From NCBI GenBank assembly GCA_013141125.1, contig JABFRO010000001.1:682001-746000 (forward strand): a DNA stretch of 64,000 nucleotides, read 5' to 3'. This document shows positions 42,805 through 52,524 of this stretch, piece by piece. Position 1 is the first letter of the stretch. Every line of letters starts with the position of its first letter. Source of the DNA: Methylophilaceae bacterium (GTDB taxonomy: Bacteria > Pseudomonadota > Gammaproteobacteria > Burkholderiales > Methylophilaceae). The notes under the pieces were generated by a model. The model ran no database searches and was not told the origin of the DNA. It worked only from the letters and a program-made list of their open reading frames with translations. The position numbers and the translations under genes were made by a program.

Positions 42805-43746
42805 AACCCGCAGTCTGGATACCACCAGTGAAGCGGCGGCAGTACGGGTTTCCACGCCGAGCTTGCTAAATACATGTTCCAGATGTTTGTTCACGGTTCT
42901 GGGGCTGGTGCCCAGAATATCGCCTATGTCACGGTTGGTTTTGCCTTTGATGGTCCAGTACAGCACTTCCGATTCGCGACTGGTCAGTTTAAAAGTCGCC
43001 ATCAATGCTTCAATCTGCGCGGCATCGGATTCTTCCCTGAGCAGAATAATCCACTGCTCCTCATTGCCGAGGTCGGCCGCATTGAAAATCAATCGTTTGG
43101 CACCCTGAATAATGGTTAGCGATTGCAAGGTTTTTCCATTGGAATCGGTGTTGTAGGCCTGCTCTATCCAGTCAAATACCTGGTCTGGCGGGCAAGTTTC
43201 AGGTATTTCTTTGCCTGACGGGAAATAGGATTGCATCCATTGTCGTGCCAGCGGGGTCTGCCAGATGATTTTGCCGTTTTGCGGGATGATAGCCATGGCT
43301 GCCTGGCCGAAAGCATCCAGTGCACTGCGCGCCTGATGCATCATTTTGGCGGTTTGCAGATGTGCGGCAATTCTGGCCAGCACTTCCCTGGGTCTTAATG
43401 GTTTAGTCACATAATCGGAAGCACCTGCTGCAAAAGCATTCGCCACATGTTCCGCTTCGGAGAGGCCGGTCATGAAAATCACCGGTATGTGACGCGTATC
43501 GAGATCTGCCTTGAGCTGGGTGCAGACCTGAAAACCATCCATTTCCGGCATGATGGCATCGAGCAGAATAATATCGGGCTGGATTTCCCTGGCAGTTTTG
43601 ATGGCACTGGCACCGTTATTCGCCACCAGCACGGTAAAGCCGGATTCATCCAGTGCATCGTGCAATACCGCCAGATTCTCGGGTACATCATCCACGATAA
43701 GCACTACAGCGGCATGATTGCGATTAAAAGTTGACTGGCTATTCAC
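42799..43746 (-). CDS. LuxR-family response regulator
   Basis: A 315-residue regulator: receiver domain (about 13-125, phospho-Asp in IILLDAIMPEMDG), a middle PAS-like segment (about 140-215, AIIPQNGKIIWQTPLARQW), and a C-terminal LuxR helix-turn-helix (about 245-312, LTSRESEVLYWTIKGKTNRD). It overlaps the sensor kinase gene by 8 nt and is almost certainly its partner. Targets are unknown; nearby candidates are the urea/nitrogen genes. Confidence 0.92.
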   Translation of the reverse strand: MNSQSTFNRNHAAVVLIVDDVPENLAVLHDALDESGFTVLVANNGASAIKTAREIQPDIILLDAIMPEMDGFQVCTQLKADLDTRHIPVIFMTGLSEAEHVANAFAAGASDYVTKPLRPREVLARIAAHLQTAKMMHQARSALDAFGQAAMAIIPQNGKIIWQTPLARQWMQSYFPSGKEIPETCPPDQVFDWIEQAYNTDSNGKTLQSLTIIQGAKRLIFNAADLGNEEQWIILLREESDAAQIEALMATFKLTSRESEVLYWTIKGKTNRDIGDILGTSPRTVNKHLEHVFSKLGVETRTAAASLVVSRLRVL

Positions 43747-46700
43747 GGTTTAATTTTTCCAGAAATTGCTTCATTTCTTCCATTTCAAACTGGCTGGTGT
43801 ACTGTTTCATTCGATTTGCAAATGTGCTGTAACTGTCATCCAGTAAGGTTATTTCATCCAGTTTATGGTTGATGCCTTTGATATACCCCATATTGACTAA
43901 AGCCAGCAATTCGTTCATTACCTTTTCCGGTGGCATGATGGTAGGCGCATGCCTGGTTTTCTCAAAGCTACTTTCCGTAGCCGAATCCGGCAATTCTTCC
44001 GCCTCGTTAATCCATTCAATATTCAGGCTATTACCCAACCAATCCAGCAATTCCTCCACATTGATCGGCTTCACAATAAAGTCATCGGATGCGATTCCTG
44101 CTGTATTTTCCAGGCCTTTATCGAAAGCATTGGCGGAAACAATTGCAATCGGAATATTCGATTCATACACCTTGCGCAGGATGTAGGCCGCTTCCCAGCC
44201 GTCCATCACCGGCATAGCCAGATCCATCAGAATCACATCCGGTTTAAATTGTTCATACACGCTCAGGCATTCAGCTCCGGTAGCCGCTTCTGCCATTTCA
44301 AAACCCAGCGGAGCCAATATATTGACCAGCAGTTCCCGGTCTACCTGTTCGTTGTCCACCACCAATATTTTGCGGCGATAGCCTTGGTATGCAATACGCT
44401 GCGCGCTGGAAACGGATGCGGCCACGTTTGCATGATGTAGTTGCGACAGAAAAAGACGAATTTGAAAAACCGTGCCCTTGCCGACTTCACTACTGAAGTT
44501 CAGCTCTCCACCCATCAATTGCGTAAGCAGTTTACTGATGGTGAGTCCCAGTCCGGTGCCGCCGACATGAATCTGGTTGGCTGCGCTACCACGCGCAAAT
44601 GGCTCAAAAATTTTTTCCTGTTCGGAAGGCTGAATACCGGCACCAGTGTCTTCTATTTCGATAAGTGCCATTTCCCGTGCATATTGCACGCGCATGGTAA
44701 TGCCGCCGGTTTTGGTAAATTTGACCGCATTGCCGAGAATGTTAATCAATATCTGCGTCAAACGCTTTTGGTCGGCACGCACGGTCGCGGGCAAATCGCC
44801 TATCGCCTGATAATTGAAAAACAGGCCTTTATTATGTGCCTGCAGTTCAAACATGCTGACAATCTGTTTAATGAATTCCGGGAATTTCAGCGGCTTCATT
44901 TCAAAGTACAATTTGCCGCCTTCAATGCGCGCTATATCCAGCGTGCCGTCAATTAACGAAAGCAGATGCTCCCCACTGCGGCGTATCACCTTGATGGATT
45001 GCTGCCGATTTTGCGGGATGCTGTTGTCGTTTTCCAGCAATTGCGCATAGCCAAGTATGCTATTTAGCGGCGTTCTTAATTCATGGCTGATGCCGGTGAT
45101 ATAACGGCTTTTAGCCTGATTCGCCTGTTCCGCAAGCTGGCGCGCCTGCTGTAACTCGGCATCGGTTTGCCGGTGCAGCTCAATTTCACGCAACAACAAA
45201 CCGGTTTGACGGTTGGATTCTTCCTGCGCTACACGGCGGCTTTCACCGGTCAGCACCAGCCACCAGGCAATTAAACCACTGGCAAACACCAGTGCGGCAA
45301 ACACCTTGAGATAACCGGATTGCAATAGCGGCAGCAGACTGCTTGCGGTTTTTTTGAGTATCAAACTTTCGTGGTAATAAATCAAACCCAGCAAAATACC
45401 GAGGAAAGATAAGGTCACACCCATCAGCAACAAATAGGTGCTCAGTCCATTTTTCAAATAAGGCTGCAAGGATTTTGGCAAAACTTTTTTTATCAGTGCT
45501 TCCCACTGCCTGGAGAGTTTTGCGTGCGGTTTGCAAATATCGTCGCAACGCGCATCCAGACAGCAACACAGTGAACAAATGAATCCCTGATAGGCAGGAC
45601 AATGCGCCATGTCCTGCGTTTCATAATCCCGTTCGCAGACGGAGCATTTTACGTTTCGCGTAATTGCACTGAATTTGTAGGGCTTGCGCGCGATGTAATA
45701 CCTGCCTCTGGTGAGCCAGGCGATGGCGGGCGATGCAATCAGCGCGGTTGCCAGGGCAATGAAGGCTGAAAACGCCTGCAACTCATGACCAAATACACTG
45801 GCAAAAGCGGCAATCGACAAGGCGGAAGCCAGCAGCATGGCACCCACGCCAACCGGATTGATGTCATACAGATAAGCGCGTCTGAATTCTATGCCCCGGG
45901 GGCTTAAACCCAGCGGCTTGTTGATGACCAGATCCGCTACTACTGCCGTGATCCAGGAAATCGCGATATTGGAATACAGCCCCAGCACTTGCGCCAGTGC
46001 CTGAAAAACATCCAGCTCCATCAGCATCACTGCAATCAGCGCATTGAAAACCGCCCAAACCACACGCCCCGGATGGCTATGCGTAAGCCGGGCGAAGAAA
46101 TTGGACCAGGCCAGCGAACCGGCATAGGCATTGGTCATATTGATTTTAATCTGGGAGATGATGACAAAAATGGCGGTGATGACGAGTGCCAGTTGCGGCG
46201 AGGAGAAAACCTGCTCAAAGCCAAGCAAATACATATGCGTTGGGTTTACGGCCTTCTCCAGTGACATACCCGCTTCAATGGCCAGATAAGCCAGCAAGGC
46301 ACCGCCCAGCATTTTGGCAATACCGAGCAATATCCAACCCGGCCCGGCTACCAACACCCCCAAGTGCCAAGCCAGCTTGTTCTCTTGGGTTTTTTCCGGC
46401 ATGAAGCGCAAGTAATCCACCTGCTCGCCTATTTGTGTAATCAAGGCCACACCCACGGCGGTAGCCGCACCAAATGCCAGTAGATTAAATTCGCCGTTTT
46501 GGCCGGATTTTCCCGCATACGTCATCAATCTGGAAACAATTGCCGGGTCTTGATGCAGCACAGCAATAAACGGCAACGCCAGCAATATCAGCCACACTGG
46601 CTGCGTAAGCATCTGAATACGGCTGATGAGCGTAACCCCGTGTGTGACCAGCGGAATCACGATCAATGCACTGACCATATAGCCGAGGTAGAGCGGCATT

Positions 46701-47176
46701 TGAAAAGCCAGCTCCAGCGCATAAGCCATAATGGCGGCTTCCAGTGCAAACAGAATAAAAGTGAAAGAAGCGTAAACAAAAGAGGAAATGGTCGAGCCGA
46801 TGTAACCAAAGCCTGCACCACGAGTGAGCAAATCCATGTCCACGCCATATTTTGCAGCGTAATAACTGATGGGGATGCCGGTTAGGAAGATGATGATACC
46901 CACCGCCAGAATTGCCCAGAACGCATTGATAAAACCATAATTGACGGCAATAGTGCCACCTATGGCTTCCAGTACCAGAAAGGAAATCGCACCAAAAGCG
47001 GTATTGGCCACGCGCAATACCGACCATTTTCGAAACGCTAAGGGCGTGAATCTTAAGGCATAATCCTCCAAAGTCTCATTCGCCACCCAGGTATTGTAAT
47101 CACGCCTGATCTTGACGATGCGCTGCGTAGGCTCAGCCGCTTCGATTTCTTCGCTATTAATAATAATTGCGCTCAA
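43739..47176 (-). CDS. NCS1 permease-hybrid histidine kinase fusion sensor
   Basis: A 1145-residue sensor. Residues about 30-480 form a full NCS1 (cytosine/purine/hydantoin) transporter domain (ETLEDYALRFTPLAFRKWS, LLTRGAGFGYIGSTISS). A Cys-rich module follows at about 500-545 (KCSVCERDYETQDMAHCPAY, FICSLCCCLDARCDDIC). Then come two more membrane helices, a coiled coil, a HisKA domain (ITGISHELRTPLNSILGYAQ), an ATPase domain (NAVKFT, DTGAGI, GGTGLGLTISK), a receiver (MDLAMPVMDGWEA) and a helical tail. It resembles CbrA in logic, where a transporter-like domain reports substrate flux. The ligand is unknown; urea, hydantoin, allantoin or a pyrimidine are candidates given the urea genes 5 kb away. 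Confidence 0.93.
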   Translation of the reverse strand: MSAIIINSEEIEAAEPTQRIVKIRRDYNTWVANETLEDYALRFTPLAFRKWSVLRVANTAFGAISFLVLEAIGGTIAVNYGFINAFWAILAVGIIIFLTGIPISYYAAKYGVDMDLLTRGAGFGYIGSTISSFVYASFTFILFALEAAIMAYALELAFQMPLYLGYMVSALIVIPLVTHGVTLISRIQMLTQPVWLILLALPFIAVLHQDPAIVSRLMTYAGKSGQNGEFNLLAFGAATAVGVALITQIGEQVDYLRFMPEKTQENKLAWHLGVLVAGPGWILLGIAKMLGGALLAYLAIEAGMSLEKAVNPTHMYLLGFEQVFSSPQLALVITAIFVIISQIKINMTNAYAGSLAWSNFFARLTHSHPGRVVWAVFNALIAVMLMELDVFQALAQVLGLYSNIAISWITAVVADLVINKPLGLSPRGIEFRRAYLYDINPVGVGAMLLASALSIAAFASVFGHELQAFSAFIALATALIASPAIAWLTRGRYYIARKPYKFSAITRNVKCSVCERDYETQDMAHCPAYQGFICSLCCCLDARCDDICKPHAKLSRQWEALIKKVLPKSLQPYLKNGLSTYLLLMGVTLSFLGILLGLIYYHESLILKKTASSLLPLLQSGYLKVFAALVFASGLIAWWLVLTGESRRVAQEESNRQTGLLLREIELHRQTDAELQQARQLAEQANQAKSRYITGISHELRTPLNSILGYAQLLENDNSIPQNRQQSIKVIRRSGEHLLSLIDGTLDIARIEGGKLYFEMKPLKFPEFIKQIVSMFELQAHNKGLFFNYQAIGDLPATVRADQKRLTQILINILGNAVKFTKTGGITMRVQYAREMALIEIEDTGAGIQPSEQEKIFEPFARGSAANQIHVGGTGLGLTISKLLTQLMGGELNFSSEVGKGTVFQIRLFLSQLHHANVAASVSSAQRIAYQGYRRKILVVDNEQVDRELLVNILAPLGFEMAEAATGAECLSVYEQFKPDVILMDLAMPVMDGWEAAYILRKVYESNIPIAIVSANAFDKGLENTAGIASDDFIVKPINVEELLDWLGNSLNIEWINEAEELPDSATESSFEKTRHAPTIMPPEKVMNELLALVNMGYIKGINHKLDEITLLDDSYSTFANRMKQYTSQFEMEEMKQFLEKLNRE

Positions 47177-47603
47177 AGACCCTCCCCTGTTGATGTCAGC
47201 TCAGATGCCGGTTTATTAGCTTTGTAACGCAAGCAATTTTCGGGCTAGCAGCCGAAGAATCTGATGAAATGACACAAAGAAGATTAAGGATAAGCGCTTG
47301 GCGAATATTCGCAAAATCCGGATGAATGAAAACGTGGATCCTGCTTTTTTAGACGGAAGTTGTTCTGCTGAACAAATTGGTGGATGAATGCGCTTTTTCA
47401 GATTGACCAGTGGGTCGCCCAACTCTGCCAACTTGAATGCGCGGATTCATAGATGAAAATCCAGGCTGGCTACCGGAATTATCGGTGGTGGTGGTGGTGA
47501 AACTCTGTACCAGTATTACGGGCATCTCTATTCATCCACACTTGAAAAATAGAGGTGCCCATAAGATTATCAAAACAATGATGACCTTTTTTTGACAGTA
47601 AGC
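47177..47603. other. Intergenic region with hairpin
   Basis: 427 bp without a supportable gene. It includes the short leftward frame 47216-47431 (no ribosome site or family seen), a GGTGGTGGTGGTGGTG tract near 47490, and a hairpin with arms 47520-47532 (GGGCATCTCTATT) and 47548-47560 (AATAGAGGTGCCC, one G-T pair). The hairpin has no following T-run, so its role as terminator is doubtful. Confidence 0.5.
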
Positions 47604-48062
47604 TTATTTCTTATCCTTCACGCGGAAATCGTCATGGCAGGCTTTGCAAGTTTTGCCAACGGCACCAAATTGCGCCTTCAACGTATCCGCGCTACTTGCA
47701 GCGGCTGGCAGTTTCTTAACTTCAGCCTGAAAATCTTCAGCGGCCTGTTTGAACTTGCCGCTATCTGACCAAATCTTGGGATCAGCCTTATGAGTACCCA
47801 CATCCGTACCCGGTCCGAATGAACCAAAAGGTAAGGTTGAAAGTGATGCAACGATGTTAGCTGCTTTAACTGCAGCGGCTTGGTCGTAAGGTTTTTCGCC
47901 TTTGACAAAAGCACCTAACAAAGCGCAGCTACGACCAATCACATTGAACACGGACTGGCGATAGCGGACTTCTTCTTCCGGTTTTGGATCAGCAGCGTAA
48001 GCCACATTTAGAGAACCGGCTAGCAATGCGCCGAGGACGAGTTTATGGATAGTTTTATTCAC
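47604..48062 (-). CDS. Class II c-type cytochrome (cytochrome c'/c556 type)
   Basis: A 152-residue periplasmic four-helix cytochrome with the heme motif CKACH near the C-terminus (VGKTCKACHDDFRVKDKK). The start is a GTG at 48062 with AAGGAAA upstream, giving a clean signal peptide (LGALLAGSLNVAYAAD). The longer ATG frame to 48149 would place the signal internally. It resembles the proteins at 57845-58321 and 61397-61798. Class II cytochromes bind NO or shuttle electrons. Confidence 0.87.
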   Translation of the reverse strand: MNKTIHKLVLGALLAGSLNVAYAADPKPEEEVRYRQSVFNVIGRSCALLGAFVKGEKPYDQAAAVKAANIVASLSTLPFGSFGPGTDVGTHKADPKIWSDSGKFKQAAEDFQAEVKKLPAAASSADTLKAQFGAVGKTCKACHDDFRVKDKK

Positions 48063-48690
48063 GTTGTTTCCTTTTAAATTGTGGTTTGTAGTATTGAAAA
48101 TATTCGGCAGGCTCTTTTGTTTATTACTCTTATTGAGTTTTTGACACACAGAGACAGCGATACAGCCGCTTAATTGTAAGCAAATATCATGCTAGATATA
48201 AAAATCAATGCCTTAGCTTTATTTTTAACATCCCATAAACCTAATTGCTGCAATTGGAGCAGATGATTGCTGGCAATTAAACAGTTGCAGAACAAAATGC
48301 ATGAAGCCTTAAAATTCTGGATAAAAGCACACGGTAGCATTGAGCGTATGCTCTATTGCTGTTTGTCTAGCAGCATTTGATATGCAAATGATTTTGTAGC
48401 AACACTTAAAACCAATCTTCTTACCCGCTTAAGCTCCCCAAACTCCAATCAGCTTCTTATCCAACCTTCAAGCCCAGCTTGATGCCAACCAGTGTTGCTC
48501 AATTCAGTTTTAACACGAAATTACACCTTGGTATGACACTTGCTTATTCATCACCCATTGGCCTAAATATAATCCATATAACCATTAGAACTTTGTAGAA
48601 ATTAATCACTTAAATTAATAAGCGAATAACAGTTTTTTATAAGTGAGCCTCATCGATTTATACGCTTAAATATAATTACCGGGAGTAAGT
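48063..48690. other. Divergent intergenic region upstream of the 971-residue TBDR
   Basis: 628 bp, AT-rich, between divergent cytochrome and receptor genes. It must hold their promoters. I see no clear Fur box, ModE box or sigma54 element and no gene. Confidence 0.5.
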
Positions 48691-51606
48691 ATGAGCAACA
48701 CCCTTGTCACATTGCCGCAGTCAAGAAAAAAAAATCAGCAACTACCTTTCCGAGTTACCGCTATCGTAGCGGCGTTGGGCGCCGTTACCGGCATGATGAC
48801 CGTTAATCCTCTATACGCCGCAGACAATGTATCGGTCACTGACCTGCAGGCAGAAATCACCAATTTGAAACAGGCGTTGGAACAAAGCCAAAGAGAGCTG
48901 GCAAACGAGAAAGCAGCAAAAGCAGGTGTAATTACCCCTGCCGCAGCCGTGCCAAATGAAGCAGCACCCATAGTTGCTGCTGAAGCTGAGAAAGATAAAA
49001 CCAATCAATCACTGGACGCTGTGGTGATACGCAGCACACGCAGCAAACTATCCACCTTGAAAGATATACCCACCTCCGCCTCGGTGGTGACCGGCAAGGA
49101 GTTGGATAGGGAATTGGCGCTGGATATAGGCTCCATTACCCGTCGCAGTGCCGGTATTCAATTCAATCAAAATAATACGCGCGGCGCATCATTGTCGATT
49201 CGCGGCTTGGGCAAACGTTCATTTAATGAGACGCAAGACCCCAGCGTAAATCTGGAAGTCGATGGTGTCAGCTACGGCCTGGCACAACTGGGTAACTTTG
49301 ACTTTCATGATGTCGATTCCGTTGAAGTCTCGCGTGGCCCGAGTGGTACCGCTGGTGGATTTGCAGCCAGCGCAGGAAGAGTAGTGATTAGATCCAAGCG
49401 CCCTTCGTTTGACCCTAGCGCAGACTTTCAGCTTACCTATGGTCAGCGTGATACGCTCGTCGCCAAAGCCACCATGGGTGGCACGGTGATTGAAGATTTA
49501 TTGGCCTGGCGCGGCTCTATTATTACCGATAGAGGTCGCGGTTTTTACGCCAGTGACTATGATCCCAATTACAGCTTTTACAACCATAACCGCTTTTCCG
49601 GGCGCATGCAGTTTTTATTAACACCTATTGAAAATCTGACAGCAAGATTCAGTTTTGATTTAGACCCAAAAGCCCCCCAAGTTGAAAACGGATTAACCTT
49701 CCGCCACTCCATGCCGTTCAAATATGCAAATGGTTCATTGACGGATCCTAACGGTAACAATACGCAAAACTTTGGACAGAGCCGATTGGCTGGCTATACG
49801 AAGGCTAATGGCGATACTGTTTCCCCGCGTGACCAGTTTGTAGGACGCACCTTCAGCTCCAATGGCAAAGAAAGTGGCGTGTATACCTATGCAGACTATA
49901 TCAGTCAACGTTTGTTGCAAAACGAGAACCAGGGGCAAACCGTTACCAACAAAGGTGCCTCTGCTGATATCAGCTATAACCTGGATGATAAAATCCTGAG
50001 CTCGGTGACCGCCTGGAGAAACTATAGCTTTGATGCGCATAACGATGAAGGCACACCGTTTGACATCAATAAAAATGGCGGCGGCGGCGTTGTTTTCCGC
50101 CAATATACCCAGGAATTCAAAATAGAATCGGATACCACCGCCAACCCGGGCAAATTACTGGATTACAAGGCGGGCGTATTTGTGATGCAAACTGAAAATG
50201 ACATCGCATCAAAAACCGGTTTTGGGGCAGATGCCGGAGCTTGGTTTGCAACGAATACGGCTGGCAGTACCATTGGTCAATACGACAGATTATATAGATT
50301 AGCTACCGGGGCGGATAAAGGTGCCGGACAAGCCTTAATGTCAGATTCATTGAATGATGTTTACACCAAAGCCAATACCCGCGTTGACAGCTTCAGCACC
50401 GCGCTGTTTGGGCAAATCAATTGGCATGTAACGGATGAGATTAACTTGCTCACCGGCTTGCGCATTAGCAACGAAGATCGCTCAACTACAGACAGTCGCC
50501 GTTTAGTAGCCAATGGTGTTGGTGCAGCGTTGAATCCGGTTGCGGTGCGTGGGGTTGCGACAGGCGGCTTCAGCTCAAACAATACTACAGGAGACTTAAC
50601 GGGAACCAATTCAGCCGCTCAACTAGCTCTCGCTGATGCTGTCGCTGCCAAGTATTTTGGTGCCGCTAATTATGCTGCGTTAACAGCCGATCAAAAAAAG
50701 CAAGTCGGCAGTGCAAAAGCCTTGCGTGCCCAACAAATTGGCACCTTGAGCAACAATGTCACCAGCAATTATCAGGATGTGCTGTTTACCTCACTTCTCA
50801 GCCCCAGCTATAAATTTGATGAGGATTTGACGGTTTACGCTTCCTGGCAATTTGGTCAAAAATCCGGTTCTGCCTTGAATATCAATTATAAAAATAGCAA
50901 TGTTAAACCGGAAACCACCAATGCCTATGAACTTGGTTTCAAATCCACCTGGTTCAACAAGGAGCTGACTTTAAACGCCGATATTTATTACATGGATATT
51001 GATGATTATCAAACCACTATCCGTGCGGTAGATGATTTTACTACCCAATCCAATATCACAAACGGGGTCGCTAACCCTTTGGCCTATACAACAGTACAGG
51101 GCAATGTTAAGCGTGTAGATGTGAAGGGCTTGGAAGTGGATGCGTTTTATTCCGGCATCCCCTACACCACCGTGCGCTTTGGCGGTGCTTATACCGATGC
51201 GCGCTACCGTGATTTCAAAAACGCGGTCAAGCCGGATGAGCTGACTTATTTATCAGGCACGTTTATTGACCAATCCGGACAATCCATACCCGGCATTTCC
51301 AAATGGACATTTAATCTGGGCGCTGAATTCCGTCGTCCATGGGGTACTAAAACGTTCCATACCAGCTTTAATACCAACTTCAATAGCAAATTTAATAATA
51401 GTGATACCAATTCCAGCTACGGCATCATTAATGGCTACACCAGAACCGATGTATCCGCCGGTATTGAGTTTAACAAAGGCAAATTTGATTTAAGCCTGAT
51501 CGGCAAAAATGTGCTGGATAACCGCTCTATTGAAGATGGCTGGGTGAGCAAAACGCCTTATGCCAACCCGCATTGGTGGGGCATTATGTTCAACGGCAAG
51601 TTGTAA
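48691..51606 (+). CDS. Large TonB-dependent receptor with N-terminal coiled coil
   Basis: A 971-residue TBDR. Long signal region (ending NPLYAADN), a periplasmic coiled coil (about 50-78, DLQAEITNLKQALEQSQREL) and Ala-rich linker, then the plug (DAVVIRSTRSKLSTLKDIPT, SIRGLGKRSFNETQD, SRGPSGTAGGFAASAGRVVI) and a barrel ending MFNGKL. Ribosome site GGGAG. The coiled coil before the plug is not usual for metal receptors. A strong terminator follows. It is the only large rightward gene in this part and faces the leftward redox cluster; the substrate is unknown. Confidence 0.92.
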   Translation: MSNTLVTLPQSRKKNQQLPFRVTAIVAALGAVTGMMTVNPLYAADNVSVTDLQAEITNLKQALEQSQRELANEKAAKAGVITPAAAVPNEAAPIVAAEAEKDKTNQSLDAVVIRSTRSKLSTLKDIPTSASVVTGKELDRELALDIGSITRRSAGIQFNQNNTRGASLSIRGLGKRSFNETQDPSVNLEVDGVSYGLAQLGNFDFHDVDSVEVSRGPSGTAGGFAASAGRVVIRSKRPSFDPSADFQLTYGQRDTLVAKATMGGTVIEDLLAWRGSIITDRGRGFYASDYDPNYSFYNHNRFSGRMQFLLTPIENLTARFSFDLDPKAPQVENGLTFRHSMPFKYANGSLTDPNGNNTQNFGQSRLAGYTKANGDTVSPRDQFVGRTFSSNGKESGVYTYADYISQRLLQNENQGQTVTNKGASADISYNLDDKILSSVTAWRNYSFDAHNDEGTPFDINKNGGGGVVFRQYTQEFKIESDTTANPGKLLDYKAGVFVMQTENDIASKTGFGADAGAWFATNTAGSTIGQYDRLYRLATGADKGAGQALMSDSLNDVYTKANTRVDSFSTALFGQINWHVTDEINLLTGLRISNEDRSTTDSRRLVANGVGAALNPVAVRGVATGGFSSNNTTGDLTGTNSAAQLALADAVAAKYFGAANYAALTADQKKQVGSAKALRAQQIGTLSNNVTSNYQDVLFTSLLSPSYKFDEDLTVYASWQFGQKSGSALNINYKNSNVKPETTNAYELGFKSTWFNKELTLNADIYYMDIDDYQTTIRAVDDFTTQSNITNGVANPLAYTTVQGNVKRVDVKGLEVDAFYSGIPYTTVRFGGAYTDARYRDFKNAVKPDELTYLSGTFIDQSGQSIPGISKWTFNLGAEFRRPWGTKTFHTSFNTNFNSKFNNSDTNSSYGIINGYTRTDVSAGIEFNKGKFDLSLIGKNVLDNRSIEDGWVSKTPYANPHWWGIMFNGKL

Positions 51607-51647
51607 GCTCGGATAGATTTAACAAGACTGACAACAAGCACTCAAGC

Positions 51648-51681
51648 AATGAGTCTGGAGTTTCTCCAGACTCATTTTTTT
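51648..51681 (+). terminator. Intrinsic terminator after the large TBDR
   Basis: Perfect stem AATGAGTCTGGAG / CTCCAGACTCATT (13 bp, loop TTT) followed by a T-run. Textbook rho-independent form, 41 bp after the receptor stop. Confidence 0.92.
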
Positions 51682-51710
51682 CGGAATTACAAAATCATTC
51701 ACAAAAAATC

Positions 51711-52040
51711 ATGATTAAATGCTTTCATCACAAAGGGCTTGAGCTATTTTTTACCACCGGCAATAAAACCGGCATTAAGCCGCATCATGCCATCACACTC
51801 AAAACACAGCTCGATGCCATGCACGCGGCGGAATCCATTGATGATTTAAATACACCCGCATCATGGCAGCTGCTTCAATTAACGGGCGATCTAAGCGGAT
51901 TTTGGTCAGTAAACGTGAGTGGGAACTGGCGGCTAATTTTCAGATACATTGAAAATCATATTGAGCTGATTGACTATCTGGATTATCGCCTGCCAAAACT
52001 CCAAGAAAATGCAGAACACTTTATCTCCTATCCATATTAA
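51711..52040 (+). CDS. HigB/RelE-type toxin-like protein
   Basis: A 109-residue plasmid-maintenance killer-type protein: MIKCFHHKGLELFFTTGNKT, then HAITLKTQLDAMHAA and the core GFWSVNVSGNWRLIFRY that marks HigB RNases. ATG 51711 is preferred over 51573, which would lie inside the receptor gene and cross the terminator. The usual HigA helix-turn-helix partner is missing downstream; a cupin gene overlaps instead. It may be a solitary or re-partnered toxin. Confidence 0.85.
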   Translation: MIKCFHHKGLELFFTTGNKTGIKPHHAITLKTQLDAMHAAESIDDLNTPASWQLLQLTGDLSGFWSVNVSGNWRLIFRYIENHIELIDYLDYRLPKLQENAEHFISYPY

Positions 52041-52398
52041 CCAGTTGCAATCCAGACAACTGTTGGCAAAAGCCACAGGCGAGCCGCTCTCCCTTGTCAA
52101 ATCATTAAGCGCAGCCTTCGCGTTAAAAAATGTGCAGATACATCATGAAACGCTTTTAGTCGGAACAAAGGCTTCCTCCGCACACTTCCATACTCAAAAA
52201 GAAGAGCTGATTTTTGTACTGACTGGGAATCCATCCGCCAGGATAAATGGGGAAGTGCTTAGATTAAAACCCGGAGATGCCTTAGGGTTTGCTGCCGGAA
52301 TTGGTTTTGCTCACTACGTTTTTAATGATATGGATAAGCCTGCAAGCTATTTAAGCGTTGGAACAAATGCAGAAGCAGATGAGGTTATTTACGTTTAA
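52009..52398 (+). CDS. Cupin-domain protein overlapping the toxin gene
   Basis: A 129-residue protein with one cupin barrel: ETLLVGTKASSAHFHTQKEE (metal-site HxH and Glu) and PGDALGFAAGIGFAHYVFND (second motif with His). It starts at ATG 52009, within the last 32 bases of the toxin gene in another frame, so the two are translationally linked. Not a DNA-binding antitoxin by appearance. Function unknown; cupins bind metals or small ligands. Confidence 0.82.
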   Translation: MQNTLSPIHINQLQSRQLLAKATGEPLSLVKSLSAAFALKNVQIHHETLLVGTKASSAHFHTQKEELIFVLTGNPSARINGEVLRLKPGDALGFAAGIGFAHYVFNDMDKPASYLSVGTNAEADEVIYV

Positions 52399-52421
52399 GG
52401 AAATGCGGGTATATCCAAATT

Positions 52422-52495
52422 CGTCATTCCTTTGAGCGCCGGAATCCCGTGACTTAACAGCTCTGGACACCGACTTTTGTCGATGTGACGGACTT
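52422..52495. repeat. Degenerate REP-like sequence
   Basis: Contains CGTCATTCCTTTGAGCGCCG followed by GAATCCCGTG and then GTCGATGTGACGG. It resembles the widespread CGTCATTCC...GGAATCC extragenic repeat with mutations. It fills most of the gap between two convergent genes. Confidence 0.45.
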
Positions 52496-52524
52496 AATCA
52501 GTGTTTCCTTAAGTAATGATACTT

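Noticed and set aside
47216-47431. 71-codon leftward frame upstream of the permease-kinase gene
   Set aside because: No ribosome site or family; left as intergenic sequence.
47485-47502. GGT tandem tract as a functional repeat
   Set aside because: Only five or six triplets in non-coding sequence; most likely incidental.
48063-48690. Fur box or other metal box before the large TBDR
   Set aside because: I looked for Fur-, ModE- and sigma54-type patterns on both strands and found no convincing match.
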